This document shows, one piece after another, positions 32,945-39,672 of a stretch of DNA of 44,624 nt. The translations under genes and the position numbers were made by a program. How positions within the stretch are numbered: the first letter of the stretch is position 1; each line of letters begins with the position of its first letter. The stretch is from Gammaproteobacteria bacterium (GTDB lineage: Bacteria > Pseudomonadota > Gammaproteobacteria > Xanthomonadales > Wenzhouxiangellaceae): assembly GCA_009908385.1 (NCBI GenBank), contig JAAAPE010000013.1:1-44624 (forward strand), read 5' to 3'. Under the pieces are notes generated by a model. That model was given only the letters and a program-made list of their open reading frames with translations, was not told where the DNA came from and ran no database searches.

Positions 32945-33813
32945 GCGCCGGCCCGCTCGCCGCAGGCACGCCTGTCCGCCGGTACATCGAACCACGGCCA
33001 CTCGGCGGTCAGGTTGCGTCCCGCGAGGTCGTCGAGGCCGGCAAGTCGCGACCGGTAATGGTCCTCGATCCAGGCGACGAGCGTCGGGTCCGGCGGCCGT
33101 TCAATCGATTTCCGCTTGTCGAGCAGCAGCCCCGCCGCCGGACGCAGGGCATTGACCAGGCGATCCAGCCTTCGATCCCGCAACCACCGGGCCAGCCTGA
33201 CCCCGCCTTTCCAGAGCCAGCGCGACCGGGGCGGCCGGCTCACGTTGACGGGCTCGGAACCCGTTTCGCGGAACGGATCACCTGAAACCTCCAGAAAGCT
33301 CGCCAGGCGTTCGAGCTCGGCCGAGCCGGGAGCGTGCATCGCTTCGTGGGAAAGCACCAGCAGCCGGCCGGATCGAATCCAGCCGCCCAGGCGTTCGAGA
33401 TGCCGGGCATAGTCACCCCAGTCGAGCGCCTCGGGGTAGGCTTCCAGGAACGCCTTGAGGTCGCCCCGGAAGCCGTCCTGGCGAACCCGCCAACGGTAGT
33501 GCGAAACGAGGCGCTCGACCGGATCCCGAAGCACGACGACCAGCTGCCTGATCGACGGCACCGACTCGATCCGGGCCGCCAGGTCCTCGACGTAGAGGTA
33601 GCCGGGCGTCACCTCACCGATACGGCGGTGACCGGCCAGCCCTTCGAAGTACGAGGCGTACCAGGCCGTACCGCGCGAGAAATTGCGATCGAAGAAGTGC
33701 AGCTCCTTGCGCCGGCGGGGAACGCCCACCTCGGGATGGGCGCTCAACGCCTCGTGCAGCCAGGTCGTTCCCGCGCGGGGCACCCCGATCACGAGAAAGT
33801 CGGGCAGCGTCAT
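32941..33813 (-). CDS. PAPS-dependent sulfotransferase (5 of 5), heparan-sulfotransferase-like
   Basis: A 290-aa sulfotransferase with 5'-phosphosulfate loop LVIGVPRAGTTWLHEALSAH (about 7-26), KELHFFDRNFSRG, GEVTPGYLYVED, and the 3'-phosphate motif VVVLRDPVERLVSHYRWRV. The K-E-x-HFFD and x-E-x-TPxYL patterns are those of the heparan-sulfate/glycosaminoglycan sulfotransferase group, distinct from the other four here. The ATG at 33813 begins that conserved N-terminus; upstream open sequence was discarded. A 102-nt gap separates it from the initiating transferase; nothing was seen in the gap. Acceptor unknown, though similarity of type suggests a polysaccharide. Confidence 0.88.
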   Translation of the reverse strand: MTLPDFLVIGVPRAGTTWLHEALSAHPEVGVPRRRKELHFFDRNFSRGTAWYASYFEGLAGHRRIGEVTPGYLYVEDLAARIESVPSIRQLVVVLRDPVERLVSHYRWRVRQDGFRGDLKAFLEAYPEALDWGDYARHLERLGGWIRSGRLLVLSHEAMHAPGSAELERLASFLEVSGDPFRETGSEPVNVSRPPRSRWLWKGGVRLARWLRDRRLDRLVNALRPAAGLLLDKRKSIERPPDPTLVAWIEDHYRSRLAGLDDLAGRNLTAEWPWFDVPADRRACGERAGA

Positions 33814-33915
33814 GGCGCCGTTTTCAGTACTCGAATCGATGGGGCATTCTCGGTAGGCCGGGGAACCACGACGGCGCACCGCGGGCGCGGCAGGCAGGCG
33901 CGGAACCGGCGGGCA

Positions 33916-35313
33916 TCAATAGGCGTTCTTCTGGATGATCCCGGGCATCATGGTCATCAGGATGATCTTCAGGTCGAACCACAAGGACCAGTTCTCGATG
34001 TAGTAGAGGTCGTACTCGATGCGCTTGACCAGGTCGGTGTTGCCGCGCCATCCGTTGACCTGCGCCCAGCCGGTGATGCCCGCCCTGACGAGGTGCTTCT
34101 GCATGTAGTCGGGAATCTCCTGCTTGAATCGCTCGACGAAGACCGGGCGCTCCGGTCGCGGACCGACGATGGACATGTCGCCCTTGAGCACGTTGAAGAA
34201 CTGGGGCAACTCGTCGAGACTCGTCCTGCGCAGGAAGGCACCGAACCGGGTCGGTCGATTGTCGTCCTGGGACGCCCACCGCGGCCCGGACTCCTGCTCG
34301 GCATCGACCGGCATGCTCCGAAACTTCAGCATTTCGAAGGATCGCCCGTTCCAGCCCACACGTTCCTGGCGGTAGAACACCGGTCCCCTGGAACTCAGCT
34401 TGACGCCGATCGCGATGAGCAGCAGCAGGGGCGAGATGAAAATCAGGATCAAGGCCGACAGGACGCGATCCTCGATGGTCTTGATCACGAAATTGACCGG
34501 AAAGGTCATGGGGGATTCGGTGATGTTGAGCATCGGGAACCCGGCAATGCTGGTGATCGAATGGTTGATCAGCCGCAGATCGGTCATGTCGGGCACGAAG
34601 CGGATGGTCACGGTGTGATCGCGCAACCGCTCCATGATGCGCTTCAACTGGTGCTGTTCCTCGAGCGGCAGGGCCACCCACACCTCCTGGCAGCCGGTCG
34701 ACTCGACGATCGATTCGAGCTCGTCGAAGCCGCCATGGGCCATATCCTCGAATTCCGATGCCAGTGATTCGGCCCCGGCACCCACGACCCCGCGGATCTG
34801 GAAACCGGTCCAGTCGTTCTCGCCGAATCGGCCCATGAGCCTGCCGCCGAGATCACCCGACCCGACGACGACGACCGGGCGCTGGGACCAGGCCCGCTGC
34901 CCCAGGAATCGCAGGAACCTGCGAAGCGCCGCGTGCGCCACGACCAGTCCGATGCTGGCGAAGATGATCCACAGACCCATCCAGACGCGGGAATAGACCG
35001 CCGTGACCTTGACCATGGCCGACAGCACGATGAGCAACCCGGCGACGACTGCCCAGGCGACGAGCACCCGCAACAGTTCGTCGAGCAATCCGAACCGACG
35101 CCAGAGCTGGTGGACGTCGAACAGCCAGAACACGACGAGCACGAGCAGGGCCGCCGCGGCGATCGCTTCGCGATAGTCGTCGTTGAGCGGCCAGCGGTCC
35201 AGGTACAACCAGTAGGACAGCAGACAGCCGCCCAGGATGACGGCCAGGTCGACCAGGAATACGACGAAGAATATGAGGGTGTTCTGTTCCCGGAACTTGC
35301 TGAACGGTTTCAT
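33916..35313 (-). CDS. Undecaprenyl-phosphate sugar-1-phosphate transferase (WcaJ/WbaP type)
   Basis: A 465-aa polyprenyl-phosphate hexose-1-phosphate transferase, the length of WcaJ. It starts repeat-unit synthesis by moving Glc-1-P or Gal-1-P from the UDP-sugar to undecaprenyl phosphate. It has four N-terminal membrane segments, a Rossmann-like region with PVVVVGSGDLGGRLMGRFG, a fifth membrane-embedded segment SALILIFISPLLLLIAIGVK, then the catalytic domain with GPVFYRQERVGWNGRSFEM, LKFRSMPVDAE, RRTSLDELPQFFNVLKGDMS, IVGPRPERPVF and GITGWAQVNGWRG. Start ATG overlaps the upstream stop (ATGA). Whether glucose or galactose is used cannot be decided; GalE in the locus makes both possible. Confidence 0.92.
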   Translation of the reverse strand: MKPFSKFREQNTLIFFVVFLVDLAVILGGCLLSYWLYLDRWPLNDDYREAIAAAALLVLVVFWLFDVHQLWRRFGLLDELLRVLVAWAVVAGLLIVLSAMVKVTAVYSRVWMGLWIIFASIGLVVAHAALRRFLRFLGQRAWSQRPVVVVGSGDLGGRLMGRFGENDWTGFQIRGVVGAGAESLASEFEDMAHGGFDELESIVESTGCQEVWVALPLEEQHQLKRIMERLRDHTVTIRFVPDMTDLRLINHSITSIAGFPMLNITESPMTFPVNFVIKTIEDRVLSALILIFISPLLLLIAIGVKLSSRGPVFYRQERVGWNGRSFEMLKFRSMPVDAEQESGPRWASQDDNRPTRFGAFLRRTSLDELPQFFNVLKGDMSIVGPRPERPVFVERFKQEIPDYMQKHLVRAGITGWAQVNGWRGNTDLVKRIEYDLYYIENWSLWFDLKIILMTMMPGIIQKNAY

Positions 35314-36755
35314 GAATCGGGTTCGTTGCGCGTTGGGCTCTCGGCCCGGCCTTTCGGCCGGAGCGTCGCGGTGACCAATGCCGGCAGGGTCATGACGGCG
35401 AGAATCGCGAGAGGGAGAAAGGCACGGTGCGTGATCTGGGTGGATTCAATGGCCGCTCCACGGCTGGTCAGAACAAAGGCCGCGAAGAGAAAGCAGGCGC
35501 CGAGCGCCGCGAGCAGCCAAGCCGCGCGAGCCCCGGCGTCCCGAATCGCGGCGGGAATGCCGATCATGTAGACGATTACGCAAGCGGGCCATAGAAAATG
35601 CCAGTTGCCGCCCTGGAGGAGTTGCCCCAGGATGACGGCGAATACCCGATTGAACTGCCAGTCGTACTGCCCGATCACCGGGAGGTCGAAGCCCGCGGTG
35701 GACAGCGCGACCCGCCCTGCCCCGGGAATGCGCAGGTCGACCCCGATCAGGAGCACGACGGCCAGCGCCACGAACGCGCCCGCCACGAGCAGGCCGGTCA
35801 CGCGCGCAGGCAGGAGGTAGGCTAACACGCCGCCCAGGACGACAAGCATCCAGGCCGCGCCGGGGACCTTGATCCAGGCACACACCACTCCGAACACGGC
35901 TGCGATCAGCACCCAGCGCAGCTGCCGCAGTGATGCAGCCAGCATAAGGCTGCCCGCCGCCGCCCCGACGTAGGCGCCCAGCCAGAGGTCGGCGTAGCCG
36001 GGCAACGCGGCGTGCACGTGCACGAAAGGCAGCGATACCAGCAGCCAGGCCGTCAGCAAGGCGGCAAGCGGACTGAAACCGGAAAATCTCGCCGTGCCGT
36101 AGGCCGCTGGCACCAGGGCTACGAATACCGCGATCCAGGGATAGCCGAAGGTCACGGGATCCCAGCGTTCAAGCGGCAGGAGCACCCAGGTCTGCACCAG
36201 CGGCACGAATTCCGGGTAGGACCAGTTCCGGATGGTGTAGGCCGACCGACTGGCGTCGTTCAGCCACCCCGAGCGCGAGACGAACTCCAGCCACTGGCCG
36301 GTCTCGATCCAGACCTTGGCCTTGGGCGACCAGTGCATCCAGCCATCCCAGGCGTACAGGGGCCGCAATCCGGCCTCCAGGCCCACCAGCAGCACTCGCG
36401 CCAGGACCCAGGCCGCGAGCGCAATCAACAGGCCGACTTGCCAGCGGCCGGCGCCTGACATCCAGGCCCGCAGTCCGCCGGCCGAATCCGTTCCAGCAGC
36501 ACGACGGCGACCCTGGAACAAGGCCGCTGCCGAGAGGGCAACGAGGATTCCGGCCACCGGAAGCCAGTGCATGCCCAGACCCAGGATCCGGAACCCGGCG
36601 ACCAGGGCGACGGTCAGGGCCATGCCCGCGAAGAATCCGTAACCGAGCTGCACGGCCAGGTGGGCGTCGCTGCGACCGGGCAACAGCAGACGGACGACCA
36701 GGGCACCGGCCAGCCATGAAAGCGCGATCGAGACGACGGGCAACAGCGCGTTCAT
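35310..36755 (-). CDS. Polytopic membrane protein, probable GT-C type glycosyltransferase
   Basis: A 481-aa integral membrane protein with roughly 10-12 hydrophobic segments. Between segments is a conserved-looking periplasmic stretch RPLYAWDGWMHWSPKAKVW with SGWLNDASRSAYTIRNWSYP, including the acidic and aromatic residues usual in the first loop of GT-C (GT39/PMT-like) enzymes. I do not recognise a specific family. Its place beside the initiating transferase, with ATGA overlaps at both ends, suggests a lipid-linked-sugar-dependent transferase that decorates the polymer on the periplasmic side. The ATG at 36755 was chosen because the next 28 upstream codons lie inside the preceding gene. An alternative is a non-enzymatic component of polymer export. 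Confidence 0.6.
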   Translation of the reverse strand: MNALLPVVSIALSWLAGALVVRLLLPGRSDAHLAVQLGYGFFAGMALTVALVAGFRILGLGMHWLPVAGILVALSAAALFQGRRRAAGTDSAGGLRAWMSGAGRWQVGLLIALAAWVLARVLLVGLEAGLRPLYAWDGWMHWSPKAKVWIETGQWLEFVSRSGWLNDASRSAYTIRNWSYPEFVPLVQTWVLLPLERWDPVTFGYPWIAVFVALVPAAYGTARFSGFSPLAALLTAWLLVSLPFVHVHAALPGYADLWLGAYVGAAAGSLMLAASLRQLRWVLIAAVFGVVCAWIKVPGAAWMLVVLGGVLAYLLPARVTGLLVAGAFVALAVVLLIGVDLRIPGAGRVALSTAGFDLPVIGQYDWQFNRVFAVILGQLLQGGNWHFLWPACVIVYMIGIPAAIRDAGARAAWLLAALGACFLFAAFVLTSRGAAIESTQITHRAFLPLAILAVMTLPALVTATLRPKGRAESPTRNEPDS

Positions 36756-37984
36756 GGATGCGGACTGCAGACCCGGTAGACCTGTGCGAAACCTTCGTCC
36801 ATCAACCGTGTCGCGCAGATCCGGCCGCGATTCGCCCACGACAGGACGCTGTTCTCCCGGTCATGGCTGACGGCGGCCGGGTTCTCGAGGACGACCACGA
36901 GATCGCCGGGCGAGGCGTGTCGCCTGAGCAGCCAGAAACGGGCCGCCAGGTTGAACGGGTTTTCCGGAAACAGGTGAAAGGTCAGCCGCTCGATGAGAAA
37001 GCGGCTGTCGGGACGATCCGAGATCAGGAAGACCGCGCGCCCATCGGCACCGTCCGCCTCCCGAATGCGCCGGGCGAGCTGGTAGATGGGACCGTAGCGT
37101 GCGTCGAGCAGCCGCTCGGCCGCAATCTTTCCGGCGTGGGTCTCCCAGGTCAATCGGGACTGGGCCGCCTGATCGAGCATCCAGCGGGCATCCAGCAGCA
37201 GCCAGGAAAGGGCCACCATCGCCACAAGCCCGGACAGCCTCGAGCGACCGGGGGCACGCCGTGAGATCAGCAGGAAGATCCCGACGGCCAGCAGGGTGGC
37301 GATGAAAACGACCACGGCCAGCGGCAAGCTGCCGTTGTGGGAGTCGAGAGAATGCGAATTGATCGACCGCAGGCTCCACGGCTCGATCGACCACCAGTCC
37401 GACCAGTGCCAGCGCAGCCGCGACCAGGCCGAATCGCCGTGCAATTCCAGCGCTTCGACCGTCATGGCCGAGTCGAGCGGCCCCTCGATCAGTACGCCCA
37501 GCTCGAAGACCGTGCCTCCCCAACCCGGGCGGTCACCGAGCCTGGCGAAGGCACCGCCCGGGCCGAAGGGAATCGACGTGGGCCTTGCAGGCTCATCCGT
37601 GCCGGCCTGCTGCCAGAAGAAGCGCAGCGACGTGTCGGTTCCCTGCCGGATGCAGTCGCAGCGCACGAAGCCATAGCCGGAAACGTCCACCTGGGTCGGC
37701 CCCAGCACAAGGAATCCGAAGCCGCTTTCGCCCAGGTACTCCTGACGGCCCGGATTGGGCTCGAGCCCGGTGATCGTCAAGGAATCGCCGTCGCGGGTGG
37801 CCCTTACCTGCTGCGCCCGGAGATCAGCCCCGGCAATGCGAAGCGGCTCTTCGGGAAAGAGCTGGCCACTGGCGAACCACGCCATTCCCGTGATCGCCAG
37901 CGCGGCCAGGACGTAACCGGCCAGCAATGCCGAAATGCCGGCAAGCACTACTGGCATCCAGCCCTGCTCGGGCAAGTCTCTCAC
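36752..37984 (-). CDS. Unknown membrane protein of the polysaccharide operon
   Basis: A 410-aa protein I cannot assign to a family. It has one N-terminal membrane segment (about 10-37), a beta-rich, probably periplasmic domain (about 45-215, rich in Gly, Trp and aspartate, e.g. YGFVRCDCIRQ and FGPGGAF), two further membrane segments (about 222-242 and 252-270), and a C-terminal soluble domain with AERLLDARYGPIYQLARRI and VFLISDRPDSRFLIERL. The start is GTG with GGAGG 8 nt upstream; the next ATG is nine codons in. The gene is 42 nt downstream of the wzz-like gene and overlaps the GT-C-like gene by 4 nt. A carbohydrate-binding role for the periplasmic domain is a guess based on composition and context. 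Confidence 0.55.
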   Translation of the reverse strand: MRDLPEQGWMPVVLAGISALLAGYVLAALAITGMAWFASGQLFPEEPLRIAGADLRAQQVRATRDGDSLTITGLEPNPGRQEYLGESGFGFLVLGPTQVDVSGYGFVRCDCIRQGTDTSLRFFWQQAGTDEPARPTSIPFGPGGAFARLGDRPGWGGTVFELGVLIEGPLDSAMTVEALELHGDSAWSRLRWHWSDWWSIEPWSLRSINSHSLDSHNGSLPLAVVVFIATLLAVGIFLLISRRAPGRSRLSGLVAMVALSWLLLDARWMLDQAAQSRLTWETHAGKIAAERLLDARYGPIYQLARRIREADGADGRAVFLISDRPDSRFLIERLTFHLFPENPFNLAARFWLLRRHASPGDLVVVLENPAAVSHDRENSVLSWANRGRICATRLMDEGFAQVYRVCSPHP

Positions 37985-38026
37985 CGGCGCGGCCTCCGAG
38001 GCCGCGCTGCCGAAGCATGCCCGATA

Positions 38027-39256
38027 TCAGCGCCCGCGCTTCTCACTCTCGTACTGTGACCTGGCGGCGCGCGCGAGACTGATCAGTCCGGCGACGAGCA
38101 GCGCGGCCACCAGCCCGACGAACGCGGCCAGCACGAGCAGGTTGCGCGAGCTGACGTCGACCGGCCGCAGCGAACGGCGCGGTTCGATCAGGGCCCGTGA
38201 CACCTGGAGGCTGTCCAGGTAGGAACGCACTTCCTGCACGCGCGGCCGTTGCCGCGCCACGGCGCGTTCCTGGTCGACGAGGAGCTTGTCCAGCTCCGCC
38301 TGGAATTCTTCGACCTGCTCCGCCTGGACCAGCTGTTCCCGCCTCGCTTCCGCCAGCTGGTTCTCGAGTCGGGCGCGCTCGTTGGGAATATTTACCGCCA
38401 GGGCCTCCTCGAGCTGGGCCTGCCTTTCGATGTCCTCCTGCAGGGAGCTGCTGATCAGCATGAGCGTCATGCCGTCAGCGCCGGAACCGGCGTCTTCGAC
38501 CGCCGAAGTCCTGCTTGCTCGAGCCTCTTCGATGTAGCGATCCAGCTCGGGCAACCGGGCCTCGATCAGGGACTGCCTGGATTCCAGGGAGGCCAGCTGT
38601 CTCTCGATCAGCCGCTCGGAATCGGCCAGTTTCTCGATCTGCGCCTGTGCCTGGCCGATCTTGTTCTCGAGGCGCTTGCGTGCCACGCGCTGCACGCGCT
38701 CATCCTCGAGTTCCTCGAGTGCGATGGCCGCAAGCTCCAGCTCCTTCTCCAGACGGGTCTTTTCGAGCTCGAACTCCTGTCGCTGGTCGTTGGCCAGCAT
38801 CCTCAGGACGCGTTCGTGAAGCCGCTTGATCGAATGTGAATTCGCGGCGGTCCCCGCGGACGAAAGCAGGACCAGGCTGGTGTCGGTGAGCGGACGGGCG
38901 ATCAGCCTGACCCCCGGCACCTCGCCGTTTTCCGCTTCCAGTTCGGCTGCCCAGCGCTCGATCGCCGTCGGGATGAAGCTGTTGTTCAGCTTCGCGATGA
39001 CGGCCTCGACGGGCTCGAGCGTCTGGGCGGTATCCTCGGACTGGTACCAGCCGAGCTCGATAGTCGTCGTGAACTCGTAGACGCGCTCGCGGCCCAGCGC
39101 ATAGGCAAGTGCCAGGGCCACCGACAGGCCGACGACGATCAGCAGGACGAATTTCTGGGACCACAGGAAAAGCGCCAGATCGACCAGGGTGAGCCCCCCG
39201 GCCTCCGTATCGCCGTCCCTCCTCCGGGACCCGGGCTCATGACGTTCTTCGGTCAT
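38027..39256 (-). CDS. Wzz-type chain-length determinant (polysaccharide co-polymerase)
   Basis: A 409-aa inner-membrane protein that would set polymer length with the Wzy polymerase. Topology is as expected: a cytoplasmic N-terminus, TM1 at about 34-54 (FVLLIVVGLSVALALAYAL), a long periplasmic part of heptad-rich helices (about 145-340), a Pro/Arg segment IEPRRSLRPVDV, and TM2 at about 370-392. No Walker motifs or tyrosine cluster follow TM2, so it is not a Wzc-type kinase fusion. It is the first gene of the leftward operon, so the operon promoter should lie in 39257-39395. That region has two AACCGGCC direct repeats (39331 and 39345) and only weak promoter matches. The ribosome site GGAGG is 13 nt from the ATG, unusually far. 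Confidence 0.85.
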   Translation of the reverse strand: MTEERHEPGSRRRDGDTEAGGLTLVDLALFLWSQKFVLLIVVGLSVALALAYALGRERVYEFTTTIELGWYQSEDTAQTLEPVEAVIAKLNNSFIPTAIERWAAELEAENGEVPGVRLIARPLTDTSLVLLSSAGTAANSHSIKRLHERVLRMLANDQRQEFELEKTRLEKELELAAIALEELEDERVQRVARKRLENKIGQAQAQIEKLADSERLIERQLASLESRQSLIEARLPELDRYIEEARASRTSAVEDAGSGADGMTLMLISSSLQEDIERQAQLEEALAVNIPNERARLENQLAEARREQLVQAEQVEEFQAELDKLLVDQERAVARQRPRVQEVRSYLDSLQVSRALIEPRRSLRPVDVSSRNLLVLAAFVGLVAALLVAGLISLARAARSQYESEKRGR

Positions 39257-39395
39257 CGTTTCTCACAATCCTCCGCCGATCCCGGCGTGTTCTTTCGCTT
39301 GGCAGACAATTCGGCCGGGCCTCGTGCGGTAACCGGCCTGCCGAAACCGGCCCGCACCCCGGGCTCCAGACACGCTACCGCCCTTGGGTTGGCTC

Positions 39396-39423
39396 CCAAA
39401 AGCCTGATTTATAGGGCTTTTGG
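39396..39423 (-). terminator. Rho-independent terminator of tRNA-Leu(UAG)
   Basis: On the minus strand: CCAAAAGCC - loop of 10 - GGCTTTTGG, with the T-run in the 3' arm of the stem. Its 5' arm begins in the CCA end of the tRNA. It separates the tRNA from the polysaccharide operon in the same direction, unless read-through feeds that operon. Confidence 0.7.
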
Positions 39424-39505
39424 TGCCGAGGAGAGGACTCGAACCTCCACGGGTTGCCCCACCTGGACCTAAACCAGGCGCGTCTACCAATTCCGCCACC
39501 TCGGC
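39421..39505 (-). tRNA. tRNA-Leu (anticodon UAG)
   Basis: Class II tRNA: acceptor GCCGAGG/CCTCGGC with encoded CCA, D arm TGGCGGAATTGGTAGACGCG, anticodon stem CCTGG/CCAGG with loop TTTAGGT (anticodon TAG), long variable arm, T arm GGAGGTTCGAGTCCTCT. Length 85 nt. Confidence 0.97.
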
Positions 39506-39515
39506 ACAGCCTGGC

Positions 39516-39521
39516 ATTGTA
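39516..39521 (-). promoter_or_regulatory. Putative -10 box of tRNA-Leu(UAG)
   Basis: TACAAT on the minus strand, 10 nt before the mature tRNA 5' end. No good -35 hexamer was found at 16-18 bp. Confidence 0.45.
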
Positions 39522-39555
39522 GCGGTTTAGCCTCGACGGATGGGTCGGCAGAACG

Positions 39556-39585
39556 CGAAACCCCGGCGCTGCGGCCGGGGTTTCG
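39556..39585. terminator. Hairpin downstream of the M3 peptidase gene
   Basis: Perfect 12-bp stem CGAAACCCCGGC / GCCGGGGTTTCG with a 6-nt loop. It lacks a long T-tract, but TTT closes the 3' arm on either strand, so it could end the leftward peptidase transcript. A second GC-rich hairpin (39618-39646, CCCCC/GGGGG around CGCGTGCGCACGCG) lies between it and the stop codon. Confidence 0.5.
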
Positions 39586-39672
39586 TCGCGATTGGATCGA
39601 TGGGGAGAAACAGCGGACCCCCACCCGCGTGCGCACGCGGCGGGGGCACGGTGAAGCGCCCGCTGATACCGC

